DNA of 64,000 nt from assembly GCF_041429795.1 (NCBI RefSeq), contig NZ_CP163424.1, forward strand, positions 3,102,001-3,166,000. Reading direction: 5' to 3'. The translations under genes and the position numbers were made by a program. Shown piece after piece: positions 53,126 to 61,059 of the stretch (the stretch's first letter is position 1; every line of letters starts with the position of its first letter). The notes under the pieces were generated by a model. The model was not told where the DNA came from. It ran no database searches and saw nothing but the letters and a program-made list of their open reading frames with translations. The DNA is from Algimonas porphyrae. GTDB taxonomy: Bacteria > Pseudomonadota > Alphaproteobacteria > Caulobacterales > Maricaulaceae.

Positions 53126-53398
53126 ATGAGCGAGCGAACGCTGAAAAGAGAGCATATGGTGATCGGCCCGGAAGGGACACCTCTGACGATGGCCGATCTG
53201 CCTAAGCCGGACACGGTCCGCTGGGTGATCCGTCGCAAAGCCGAAGTCGTTGCTGCGGTGCGCGGTGGATTGCTGACGCTGGAAAGCGCCTGCGAGCGCT
53301 ACGGCCTCAGCTCCGAGGAATTCATGAGTTGGCAGCGCTCGATCGAGAGCCACGGCATTAGCGGGCTGCGCACGACGCGGATCCAGCAATACCGATAG
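53126..53398 (+). CDS. sciP: CtrA inhibitor SciP (DUF1153)
   Basis: 90 residues from the ATG at 53126, the same length as Caulobacter SciP; upstream in-frame starts are less likely, although a GGAGGG is found 30 nt upstream. The sequence VIGPEGTPLTMADLPKPDTVRWVIRRKAEVVAAVRGGLLTLESACERYGLSSEEFMSWQRSIESHGISGLRTTRIQQYR is nearly identical in pattern to SciP, a helix-turn-helix protein that binds CtrA and represses CtrA-activated promoters in G1. The preceding CtrA box and the terminator after it make a single-gene cell-cycle unit. Confidence 0.95.
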   Translation: MSERTLKREHMVIGPEGTPLTMADLPKPDTVRWVIRRKAEVVAAVRGGLLTLESACERYGLSSEEFMSWQRSIESHGISGLRTTRIQQYR

Positions 53399-53422
53399 TC
53401 CTCGCCAGATCGATCTGAAACG

Positions 53423-53445
53423 GCCCGTCTCCCGGCGGGCTTTTT
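53423..53445 (+). terminator. Intrinsic terminator of sciP
   Basis: A 7-bp stem (GCCCGTC with GGCGGGC, one G-U), TCCC loop and five T, 24 nt after the sciP stop. Confidence 0.85.
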
Positions 53446-53474
53446 CATGTCGTGACATCTGCGGGGCGTGCCAT

Positions 53475-54626
53475 CTATAACAGCAATGCCCGCGTCAGTG
53501 CGTCCAGGACGAAGCGCCCTTCTGCCGTCGCCCGAAGACGGTCGCCATCGACATGTAACAGGCCATCCGCGATCAGGGCCGGATCGACGGTAAGCGGCTC
53601 ACCCCGGATCGTCGCCAGGCGTGACAGGGACAGCCCCTCTTCGATCCGCAGACCCATCAGAACATATTCTTCGGAAGCCGCTGCCGGTGTGAGCCGCTCG
53701 GACCGGATTGCCGTACCGGACACGTCTACCGCATTGATATAGTCTACGGGTCGCAGCGCTGTCTCCGTGGCGATGCGCCCCTTTTCCGTCCAGAGACGAC
53801 CATGCGCGCCCGGGCCGACCCCGACATAATCCTGTCCGCGCCAATAGGCGAGATTATGCGCGCTCTCATGTCCGGGCTGCGCAAAGTTGGACACTTCATA
53901 ATGGCCATAGCCAGCCACGCCGAGTCGGGCTTGAATCCGTTCAAAATCCGACGCGCTGCGATCCTCACCAACAGCGCGCTGCGATCCGCGTGCTTCGGCC
54001 TGGGCAAAGGCCGTGCCCGGCTCGATGGTCAACTGATAGGTCGACAGATGCGGCACGCCAGAGTCGAGCAGCCGATCCAGATCACGGGCCAGCCGATCAT
54101 CCGTTTCCCCTGCCACGCCGAAAATCAGATCGGCGGAAACGGACCGCATGGCCGCCAGCGCCGTATCGACGGCGTGGCGCGCGGACAGGCCGTCATGGTC
54201 CCGCCCCAATCGTTTGAGGACGCCGTCATCAAAACTCTGCACCCCGAGCGACAGGCGCGTCAGCCCGACCGAGTGCCAGGCAGTCATGCGGTCCGCCGTC
54301 ACATCGCTGGGATTGGCCTCCAGAGCGAGCTCTGCCGCCCCCAGCCCCCAGAGGCGGTCGATCGCCCCGATCAGCCGGTCGAGCTGTCCTTCCATGAGCA
54401 AGGACGGCGTTCCGCCCCCGAAATGCACCGATCCGACGGTCCGCGCGCCCGTCCAGCGCCGCCAGTGACCCAGATCCGCAACCATCGCATCGACCAACGC
54501 CTCGGCTTCGCCCGCACGCCGGTCGAGATGAACATTGAAGTCGCAATAGGGACAGATCCGGGCACAATAGGGCCAGTGCAGATAGACGGCCAGCGGCCCC
54601 GGAGCCGGCCCAGTGTCAGCTGTCAC
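53475..54626 (-). CDS. hemW: Radical SAM heme chaperone HemW
   Basis: 383 residues, GTG start. The radical SAM motif C21-x3-C25-x2-C28 in [19 protein letters not shown], and the later [57 protein letters not shown] patterns identify HemW, once called coproporphyrinogen oxidase-like. HemW delivers heme to respiratory enzymes. It overlaps rdgB by 11 nt, the standard arrangement. Confidence 0.93.
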   Translation of the reverse strand: MTADTGPAPGPLAVYLHWPYCARICPYCDFNVHLDRRAGEAEALVDAMVADLGHWRRWTGARTVGSVHFGGGTPSLLMEGQLDRLIGAIDRLWGLGAAELALEANPSDVTADRMTAWHSVGLTRLSLGVQSFDDGVLKRLGRDHDGLSARHAVDTALAAMRSVSADLIFGVAGETDDRLARDLDRLLDSGVPHLSTYQLTIEPGTAFAQAEARGSQRAVGEDRSASDFERIQARLGVAGYGHYEVSNFAQPGHESAHNLAYWRGQDYVGVGPGAHGRLWTEKGRIATETALRPVDYINAVDVSGTAIRSERLTPAAASEEYVLMGLRIEEGLSLSRLATIRGEPLTVDPALIADGLLHVDGDRLRATAEGRFVLDALTRALLL

Positions 54627-55269
54627 AGCTATCAGTCACGGGCCCATCCGGAAACTGGTCATCCAGGAACAGGCGGAAAGCGGCGGCGCGGTGGCTCTTG
54701 GCGTGTTTCTCCTCCGGATCGATCTCGGCAAAGGTCTGATTGTCGCCATCCATGATGAAAATGGGATCATAGCCGAACCCCTGATCGCCCCGGGGCGGCC
54801 AGACGATCTGCCCCTCGCAGCGACCTTCATAGACCCTGTTCGACCCATCCGGGAACGCCAGACAGAGGGCGCAGACGAACCGCGCACGTCGGTCTTCGCT
54901 CTCGCCCAGTTCGCGCTGCACACGCGTCATGGCTCGCATGAAATCCCGGTTCCCGTCTTCGTCCTCGGCCCAGCGCGCCGCATGAATGCCCGGCTGCCCG
55001 TTCAGAGCGATCACGTCGATCCCGCTATCATCTGATAGCGCCGGGTGGCCCGAGGCCACGGCTGCGGCGACCGCTTTCAGACGGGCATTGCCGGCATAGC
55101 TGTCTTCGGTCTCGTCCGGTTCGGGCAGGTCCAGTTCCGCCGCGCTGATCGTTTGCAGGCCGAACGGCGCCAGCAGGGCACGGATCTCGCGGACCTTGCC
55201 CTGATTGTGGGACGCGACCACCAGGGTCTGTCCGGATGCGAGCTGTGTCAGGGGCGGATTATCAGTCAT
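54616..55269 (-). CDS. rdgB: Non-canonical purine NTP pyrophosphatase RdgB
   Basis: 217 residues. The ITPase-family motifs: [75 protein letters not shown] and [20 protein letters not shown]. It hydrolyses dITP/XTP, keeping them out of DNA and RNA. Confidence 0.96.
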   Translation of the reverse strand: MTDNPPLTQLASGQTLVVASHNQGKVREIRALLAPFGLQTISAAELDLPEPDETEDSYAGNARLKAVAAAVASGHPALSDDSGIDVIALNGQPGIHAARWAEDEDGNRDFMRAMTRVQRELGESEDRRARFVCALCLAFPDGSNRVYEGRCEGQIVWPPRGDQGFGYDPIFIMDGDNQTFAEIDPEEKHAKSHRAAAFRLFLDDQFPDGPVTDSCDS

Positions 55270-55406
55270 GGGCGGGACGTAATCGCAGCGACGCCGCAGC
55301 GCAACGCCGGAACCCTTGATAACGGCCAGCGCGGCGGATTGGGACAGTCATTGACACGCCGTATCCCTACCTTGCGTTGGAGGATTTATCGTTTATCAAC
55401 ACATGC

Positions 55407-55943
55407 GTGAATGCTCTGACACAGACCCCCAAACCCGTTTCCAGCGGCCTTATCATCCTGTTGCGAATCGTGCAGGCTCTGCTGCTGGTCGGGCTGGTCG
55501 TGCTGAGCGCCAGCGCGCTGGCCTTTGCACTCAATACCGGTGTTTATGACTGGCTTCAGGGCAATTCCGAAGCCGGGCCCCTGCCCGGCGCGGGCCGATT
55601 GGCCTTTGCCTGCATTACCGGGGCGATCACCGCCTTTGCCTGGCTCGCCGTGCTGTCAATCCTGATCCGCGTGATCCGCACGGTGCAGATGGGTGATCCG
55701 TTCGTTGAGGCCAATATCACCCGCCTGCGGGCAATGTGGATGCTGATCGCGGCGACCGAAATCTTCCGCATACTGGTCCACGGCTTTGCCGATATTTCCG
55801 TCGGCGCCTTGGGCGTCGCCCCAGCTGATACCGGCATGGATATCCGCATCGGGACCTGGTTCCTGGTGCTGGTCATCGCCGCCCTGTCCGAAGCCTTCCG
55901 TCAAGGCGCGGAAATGCGCGCGGAAGCGGAACTGACGATCTGA
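55407..55943 (+). CDS. DUF2975 membrane protein
   Basis: 178 residues from the GTG at 55407; a TTG at 55377 is an alternative (its upstream GGAGGA at 55379-55384 lies inside the longer frame). Four membrane segments with a DUF2975 style (LIRVIRTVQMGDPFVEANITRLRAMWMLIAATEI, ALSEAFRQGAEM). This family is nearly always followed by a YozG-type HTH gene, as here. Confidence 0.85.
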   Translation: MNALTQTPKPVSSGLIILLRIVQALLLVGLVVLSASALAFALNTGVYDWLQGNSEAGPLPGAGRLAFACITGAITAFAWLAVLSILIRVIRTVQMGDPFVEANITRLRAMWMLIAATEIFRILVHGFADISVGALGVAPADTGMDIRIGTWFLVLVIAALSEAFRQGAEMRAEAELTI

Positions 55944-56191
55944 TGGCCATTCAAGTCAATCTGGACCGGGTCCTGCTCGACCGAAAGATGAGCCTGACCG
56001 AACTGGCCGATCGCGTCGGCATCACGCTGGCCAATCTGTCAATCCTGAAGACCGGCAAGGCTCGCGCCGTGCGCTTCTCCACGCTCGACGCCCTCTGCCG
56101 CGAGCTGGAGTGCCAGCCCGCGGATATCTTGGAGTGGGTGCCCGAAGGCGACACCCCACCCATTCCCGAATTTTCAGTCGGAAAGCGCTAG
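55943..56191 (+). CDS. YozG-like Cro/C1 HTH regulator
   Basis: 82 residues. ATG overlaps the DUF2975 stop (TGATG). The helix-turn-helix is complete: LDRVLLDRKMSLTELADRVGITLANLSILKTGKARAVRFSTLDALCRELECQPADILEWVPEG. With the coupled membrane protein it forms a small sensor-regulator unit; the signal is unknown. Confidence 0.92.
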   Translation: MAIQVNLDRVLLDRKMSLTELADRVGITLANLSILKTGKARAVRFSTLDALCRELECQPADILEWVPEGDTPPIPEFSVGKR

Positions 56192-56192
56192 C

Positions 56193-56222
56193 GCCAGCAT
56201 TTACGCCAGCATTTACGCCAGC
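56193..56222. repeat. 12-bp tandem repeat at the rph 3' end
   Basis: GCCAGCATTTAC occurs twice and is followed by GCCAGC. The stop codon of rph (minus strand, 56213-56215) falls inside the second unit. Confidence 0.85.
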
Positions 56223-56926
56223 GCGGCTTCCTGCATCGCGCACAGCTCGCCAATGCCTTTTTTCGCCAGCCGCATCAGTTCGTCCATTTCCTCGCCAGAA
56301 AAGGGCGTCTCTTCGGCGGTGGCCTGAACCTCGATGATGCCGCCGCTGGCGGTCAGGACGAAATTTGCGTCGGCCTGTGCGGCACTGTCTTCGACATATT
56401 CCAGATCGAGTTGGCACGTGCCGTCCACGATCCCGCAGCTGACTGCGGCCATGGGCGACGTAACCGGGTTGGTTTCGATCAGTCCTTGGTCCACCAGCCC
56501 GGCACAGGCCTGGCTGAGCGCGACCCAAGCACCGGTGATCGCCGCCGTGCGCGTTCCGCCATCAGCCTGCATAACGTCGCAATCGACCACGATCTGCCGC
56601 TCGCCCAGCGCCTTCAGATCGGTCACGGCGCGCAAGGACCGCCCGATCAGTCGCTGGATTTCGACCGTGCGCCCACCCTGTTTGCCGCGCGCGGCTTCGC
56701 GGTTATTGCGCGTATGGGTCGAGCGCGGCAGCATGCCATATTCCGCCGTCACCCAGCCTTTGCCCTTACCCTTCATCCAGCGCGGCACACCCTCATCGAC
56801 GCTGGCCGTGACCAGCACATGTGTGTGGCCGAACCGGATCAGGCAGGACCCTTCGGCATAGCGGGACACGCCCGTCTCCATCGTGACGGGACGCAACTGG
56901 TCGAGGGCTCTGTTTTCGGGACGCAT
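56213..56926 (-). CDS. rph: Ribonuclease PH
   Basis: 237 residues from the ATG at 56926, with AAGGAAAG upstream. RNase PH trims tRNA 3' ends using phosphate: [76 protein letters not shown] and [27 protein letters not shown] are all characteristic. It is divergent from hrcA. Confidence 0.95.
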   Translation of the reverse strand: MRPENRALDQLRPVTMETGVSRYAEGSCLIRFGHTHVLVTASVDEGVPRWMKGKGKGWVTAEYGMLPRSTHTRNNREAARGKQGGRTVEIQRLIGRSLRAVTDLKALGERQIVVDCDVMQADGGTRTAAITGAWVALSQACAGLVDQGLIETNPVTSPMAAVSCGIVDGTCQLDLEYVEDSAAQADANFVLTASGGIIEVQATAEETPFSGEEMDELMRLAKKGIGELCAMQEAALA

Positions 56927-57040
56927 GACGGTCTTTCCTTCTCTATCGGTGGCGGCTCCTGCGACGTCATGCGCGGAAAGGCAAGTCGCCCCGCGCATAA
57001 CCCTTGCGAGTCCGGCAAAGGCCGACCAGATAGGCAGTCC

Positions 57041-58123
57041 ATGTCCGTTCTGGCCACATTCCCCTTGTCCGAGCTCGACGCGCGCGCCCGCGCGATCTTC
57101 GGCTCTGTCGTCTCTGCCTATCTGGAAACCGGACAACCGGTCGGCTCCAAGTCGCTGGCCCTGTCCGGCACCGCCCTCTCACCCGCATCGATTCGGTCCG
57201 TCATGGCCGATCTGACGCATATGGGGCTGCTCGAGAGCCCGCATGTCAGTGCCGGGCGGCAACCGACACAGGCGGGACTGCGCCTCTATGTCGACGGCTT
57301 GCTGGAGATCGGTGACGTGTCCCGCGACGAACGCCGTCACCTGGAAGCACAGATCGCCGCATCGGGCCGCGAACCGGAGGAAGTCTTTCTGCAGGCTTCG
57401 ACCCTGCTGGCCGGGCTGGCAGGCGGGGCCGGTCTTGTCCTGGCACCCGAACCTGTCCGCGAGACCGCCCTGTCACATGTCGAATTTGTCGGTCTTGACG
57501 ATGGCCGCACGCTTGTCGTGATGGTGCATGAGGACGGGCGGGTCGAGAACCGGCTGATGCCACGCCCCGAGGGCGTGCTGAGTGCCAGTCTGGAACGGGC
57601 CGGAAACTTCCTGTCGGCCCGGTTGCGCGGACGCCAGCTCTCAGAAGCGCGCGCCGATATTCTGAGCGAAATCGAGCAGGGCCGCGCGGCAATCGACATT
57701 GCCGCGGCCGCCCTGATCAAGCAGGGACTGGCGGCCTGGACGGATGAGCCGGCCCAGAACCGCAAACTGATTGTTCGCGGACAGGCCCGGCTGCTTGACA
57801 ATCTCGACACGCGCACCGACGTGGGGGCCGATCTGGAACGCATCCGGCTCCTGTTCGAGGATCTGGAGCGCAAGGAAGAGCTGATTTCTCTGCTCGACCA
57901 GACGGAACATGCGGACGGCGTCAGGATTTTCATAGGGACGGAGAACCCGATGTTCTCTCTGTCCAGTTCCAGCGTCGTGGTCGCCCCTTACCGGGACGGC
58001 CATGGCAAGTTGCTGGGGGCACTGGGCGTGATCGGACCGACACGGTTGAATTATGGCCGGGTCATCCCAATGGTCGATCTGACGGCAAAACTGGTCGGCG
58101 AAACGCTGACGCGACGCGCCTGA
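57041..58123 (+). CDS. hrcA: Heat-inducible transcription repressor HrcA
   Basis: 360 residues from the ATG at 57041. HrcA represses groESL and related genes by binding CIRCE. The N-terminal winged helix ([61 protein letters not shown]) and the C-terminal GAF-like domain ([50 protein letters not shown]) are complete. No CIRCE palindrome was seen in this window. grpE follows after 30 nt. Confidence 0.95.
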   Translation: MSVLATFPLSELDARARAIFGSVVSAYLETGQPVGSKSLALSGTALSPASIRSVMADLTHMGLLESPHVSAGRQPTQAGLRLYVDGLLEIGDVSRDERRHLEAQIAASGREPEEVFLQASTLLAGLAGGAGLVLAPEPVRETALSHVEFVGLDDGRTLVVMVHEDGRVENRLMPRPEGVLSASLERAGNFLSARLRGRQLSEARADILSEIEQGRAAIDIAAAALIKQGLAAWTDEPAQNRKLIVRGQARLLDNLDTRTDVGADLERIRLLFEDLERKEELISLLDQTEHADGVRIFIGTENPMFSLSSSSVVVAPYRDGHGKLLGALGVIGPTRLNYGRVIPMVDLTAKLVGETLTRRA

Positions 58124-58153
58124 TGCGCGGATATAGGAGCAAGAGACCAAGCC

Positions 58154-58873
58154 ATGGCTGGTGATATCGAGAACGGAAACAGCGTCCCCGGAGCGGGGGG
58201 CATGGATGAATGGGATGCCCTGCAGGCGCAGATCGACGCGGAAGGCGAAGGTCAGCCCGAGCGCAAACCGAGCGCGGCCGAGCTGAAGCGGGCCGCCGAC
58301 GACTTTCTGAAAAAACACAAGGACGATGTCCTGTCCGACGACGATCCGGCGGGTGAGCCCGGCGCAGACGCGGCAACGGACGACACGCCCGACGATTCCG
58401 CACGCGTCCGTGAGCTGGAAATGGAAATCGCGACCATGAAGGATCAGGCCATGCGCACACTGGCCGAGGCCGACAATATCCGCAAACGCGCAGAACGCGA
58501 AGTGCAGAACGCCAAGCTATACGGGGTCGAGAAATTCGCCGCCGACATGCTCTCCGTCTATGATAATCTGTCCCGCGCGCTGCACACGATCGATGGTCAG
58601 GCCAAGGAAGAGCTGGGCGAGAATGCCCGCAACCTCGTCGCCGGGATCGAGCTGACCGAAAAGGATCTGACGACGGCGCTGGAACGCCATCAGGTCAAAC
58701 CCGTCCCCGGTGTCGGGGCCAAATTCGACCCCAATGTCCATCAGGCCGTCGCCAACATCCCCCACCCGGATGTCGAGAAGGGCCATGTCGCCGCCGTCAT
58801 GCAGCAAGGCTTCACCATCGGCGGTCGGACGCTGCGCGCCGCCATGGTGGCTGTGAGCACGGGTCAAGGCTGA
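58154..58873 (+). CDS. grpE: Nucleotide exchange factor GrpE
   Basis: 239 residues. The long N-terminal acidic coiled region (1-95) and the GrpE core (AEADNIRKRAEREVQNAKLYGVEKFAADMLSVYDNLSRAL, GIELTEKDLTTALERHQVKPVPGVGAKFDPNVHQAVANIPHPD, MQQGFTIGGRTLRAAMVAVSTG) are complete. GrpE releases ADP from DnaK. GGAG sits before the ATG. An inverted-repeat-bounded cassette begins 15 nt after its stop. Confidence 0.95.
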   Translation: MAGDIENGNSVPGAGGMDEWDALQAQIDAEGEGQPERKPSAAELKRAADDFLKKHKDDVLSDDDPAGEPGADAATDDTPDDSARVRELEMEIATMKDQAMRTLAEADNIRKRAEREVQNAKLYGVEKFAADMLSVYDNLSRALHTIDGQAKEELGENARNLVAGIELTEKDLTTALERHQVKPVPGVGAKFDPNVHQAVANIPHPDVEKGHVAAVMQQGFTIGGRTLRAAMVAVSTGQG

Positions 58874-58887
58874 ATCTTCGAACCTTC

Positions 58888-58916
58888 ATCACCGAGCTTC
58901 ACTCGGTGATCCATCT
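58888..58916 (+). repeat. Left hairpin repeat of the GIY-YIG cassette
   Basis: ATCACCGAG and CTCGGTGAT form a 9-bp stem around CTTCA, then CCATCT. It may double as the grpE transcript end, though no T-run follows. Confidence 0.85.
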
Positions 58917-58932
58917 CAGTCCCTTTGCCGTC

Positions 58933-59232
58933 ATGGCAAAGGGTTATGTCTATATACTCTGCAACCGTAAAAACGGGTCGCTCTATACGGGTTTCACGAA
59001 AGACCTCTGGGCGCGAGTGCAAGAGCACACGAACAAAACCGACCCCAACTGCTTCACAGCCCGATACGATGTTGATCGTCTTGTCTACTTTGAATCCTAC
59101 GATCTGGTGGTCTAAGCACTACGTCGCGAAAAACAGATCAAGAACTGGAACCGATCATAGAAAATCGCCTTGTTTGAAAAGGATAATCCAGACTGGCGCG
59201 AACTGACACTCGATTGGCAGGATATTGAATGA
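58933..59232 (+). pseudogene. GIY-YIG nuclease-family gene broken by two in-frame stops
   Basis: From ATG 58933 the frame reads MAKGYVYILCNRKNGSLYTG, the start of a short GIY-YIG protein, and continues through ARVQEHTNKTDPNCFTARYDVDRLVYFESYDLVV to TAA at 59113-59115. It stays in frame after the stop (ALRREKQIKNWNRS, TAG at 59158-59160, KIALFEKDNPDWRELTLDW) and ends at TGA 59230-59232. Family comparison expects Glu (GAA) at the TAA and Trp (TGG) at the TAG, so each is a single-base change. There is no frameshift, so the loss is recent. Confidence 0.88.
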
Positions 59233-59245
59233 CCACCGCTCTGGA

Positions 59246-59274
59246 AGATGGATCACCGAATCAAGTTCGGTGAT
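59246..59274 (-). repeat. Right hairpin repeat of the GIY-YIG cassette
   Basis: Inverted partner of 58888-58916. On the minus strand: ATCACCGAA, loop CTTGA, TTCGGTGAT, then CCATCT. Confidence 0.85.
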
Positions 59275-59312
59275 AGAGGACGATCTGTCATAGGCGAAAC
59301 CAGAGATCTACG

Positions 59313-60149
59313 ATGCCCGAACTCCCCGAAGTCGAAACGGTTCGCCGCGGTCTCGCCCCTGTTCTGGAAGGCCGGATTATCTCGCATGTCCAACTGAACC
59401 GTCCGGATCTTCGCTTTCCCTTTCCGGACGACTTCGCCGACCGCATTGAGGGGCAGCGCGTGGAGCGTCTGTCGCGCCGGGCCAAATTCTTGCAGGCGGA
59501 CCTGACCTCAGGCGAGCGTCTGTTCATGCATCTGGGTATGAGCGGGCGGTTTGTGCTTGGCGGCTCACAGCTCGGCGAGTTCACCCATGCTCACGATGCC
59601 GATCCGAAACATCATCATGTCATTTTCACGACCGAAGACGGCAATACCGTCACCTATAATGATCCGCGCCGCTTCGGCTTCATGGAGCTGGTGAAACCGG
59701 ACGCGCCCTACCGTCTCGATGATCTGGGGCCGGAGCCCCTCGGCAACGGCTTCAACGCCCCCGATCTGCGCGCCCGGCTCAAGGGTAAGAAAACGCCGAT
59801 CAAGATCGCCCTGCTGGATCAGCGGATCGTGGCGGGCCTTGGCAATATCTATGTCTGCGAAGCCCTGTTCCGGGCCGGGATCAGCCCCGGGCGCGGGGCC
59901 GGACGGCTACGCGTGGCTGAAACCGAACGGCTGGTCGGGCACATCAAGGCGGTACTGATCGAAGCCATCGCGGCAGGTGGGTCATCCCTGCGCGACCACC
60001 GCCAGGCCGACGGCGCACTCGGCTATTTCCAGAAACAATTCTCCGTCTATGGCCGTGAAGGGCAGGACTGCCCCGCCTGCGCCGCGCCGATTGCACGTCG
60101 TGTCCAGGGCGGACGCAGCACCTTCTACTGCAAGGCCTGTCAACGCTGA
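59313..60149 (+). CDS. mutM: Formamidopyrimidine-DNA glycosylase
   Basis: 278 residues. Catalytic N-terminus [14 protein letters not shown] (P2, E3), the [13 protein letters not shown] lysine and [39 protein letters not shown], and the C-terminal zinc finger (CPAC...CKACQR). It removes 8-oxoguanine from DNA. The start is preceded by only a weak Shine-Dalgarno. Confidence 0.97.
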   Translation: MPELPEVETVRRGLAPVLEGRIISHVQLNRPDLRFPFPDDFADRIEGQRVERLSRRAKFLQADLTSGERLFMHLGMSGRFVLGGSQLGEFTHAHDADPKHHHVIFTTEDGNTVTYNDPRRFGFMELVKPDAPYRLDDLGPEPLGNGFNAPDLRARLKGKKTPIKIALLDQRIVAGLGNIYVCEALFRAGISPGRGAGRLRVAETERLVGHIKAVLIEAIAAGGSSLRDHRQADGALGYFQKQFSVYGREGQDCPACAAPIARRVQGGRSTFYCKACQR

Positions 60150-60160
60150 TCCCGCCATCA

Positions 60161-60201
60161 TGCCCCTGTCAGGATGCTCCTGTCAGGATGCCCTTGTCAG
60201 G
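60161..60201 (+). repeat. Three 14-bp tandem copies between mutM and the enoyl-CoA hydratase gene
   Basis: TGCCCCTGTCAGGA, TGCTCCTGTCAGGA and TGCCCTTGTCAGG follow each other. Probably slippage; no role evident. Confidence 0.85.
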
Positions 60202-60262
60202 TCCGGGGTCGGAGGTGTAGCCACCGCCTTTGAAAAACGAAACCGATCCGAGAGAGACCCCT

Positions 60263-61039
60263 ATGGCTTACGAGCTGATCGAACTGGATACGGATGGTCG
60301 CGTCGCGACGATCCGCCTGAACCGTCCAAAGGCACTCAATGCGCTGAATTCCGAAATGATGGGCGAGGTGGCGCAAGCGCTGGCCGATCTGGAAGCGGAT
60401 GACGGTATTGGCTGCGTGATCCTGACCGGCAATGAAAAGGCCTTTGCCGCCGGTGCGGACATCAAGGAGATGGTCGATGGCGACTATCTGTCCAACTATA
60501 AGCATGACCCGTTTGAGGCCAATCATTGCGCCATCGAGCGCTTCCGCAAGCCGATCATCGCCGCCGTTTCCGGCTACGCGCTGGGCGGCGGCTGCGAGAT
60601 CGCCATGATGTGCGATTTCATCATCGCCTCGGACACGGCCAAGTTCGGCCAGCCGGAAATCAATCTGGGCGTCATCCCCGGCATTGGCGGGACGCAGCGC
60701 CTGGCCCGCGCCGTCGGCAAGGCCAAGGCGATGGATCTATGCCTGACGGGTCGCATGATGGACGCATCTGAAGCGGAACATAGCGGTCTGGTCGCGCGCG
60801 TCGTTCCGGTCGACGACCTGATGGACACAGTCAATGACGCCGCCAAGAAGATCGCCGGACACAGCCAGCCGGCCAATATGATCCTGAAAGAAGTGATCGA
60901 AGCCGGCTACGAAATGTCCCTGCGCGAAGGCATCCGGTTCGAACGCCGCATGTTCCAGAGCCTGTTCACGACGGAAGACCAGAAAGAAGGCATGAACGCC
61001 TTCATCGAAAAGCGAAAGCCGCATTTCAAGAACCGGTAA
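60263..61039 (+). CDS. Enoyl-CoA hydratase
   Basis: 258 residues from the ATG at 60263. Crotonase fold: IRLNRPKALNALNSEMM, GNEKAFAAGADIKEM, SGYALGGGCEIAMMCDFIIASDTAKFGQPEINLGVIPGIGGTQRLARAVG with the two glutamates (E in GGGCEIA and E in GQPEINLG). It hydrates trans-2-enoyl-CoA in beta-oxidation. Convergent with the patatin-like gene (20 nt apart). Confidence 0.95.
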   Translation: MAYELIELDTDGRVATIRLNRPKALNALNSEMMGEVAQALADLEADDGIGCVILTGNEKAFAAGADIKEMVDGDYLSNYKHDPFEANHCAIERFRKPIIAAVSGYALGGGCEIAMMCDFIIASDTAKFGQPEINLGVIPGIGGTQRLARAVGKAKAMDLCLTGRMMDASEAEHSGLVARVVPVDDLMDTVNDAAKKIAGHSQPANMILKEVIEAGYEMSLREGIRFERRMFQSLFTTEDQKEGMNAFIEKRKPHFKNR

Positions 61040-61059
61040 GGCGGGCGGCCCGGGCACCG

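Larger units (their letters stand above)
58888..59274. mobile_element. 387-bp cassette bounded by inverted hairpin repeats, carrying a broken GIY-YIG gene
   Basis: A 29-bp sequence at 58888-58916 recurs in inverted orientation at 59246-59274 with three differences. Each copy is a 9-bp-stem hairpin followed by CCATCT facing inward. Two of the differences are a compensating pair in the stem (G-C to A-T). Between them lies a GIY-YIG gene with two stop codons. No transposase is present. A transfer-prone or homing-type cassette is inferred; no target-site duplication is obvious. Confidence 0.6.

Noticed and set aside
58906-58932. An earlier ATG for the GIY-YIG frame
   Set aside because: It lies inside the left hairpin repeat and adds residues unlike the family; the ATG at 58933 gives the natural start.
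58933-59232. Programmed stop-codon readthrough in the GIY-YIG gene
   Set aside because: Two different stops (TAA and TAG) replace a Glu and a Trp codon and no recoding signal is seen; simple inactivation is more likely.
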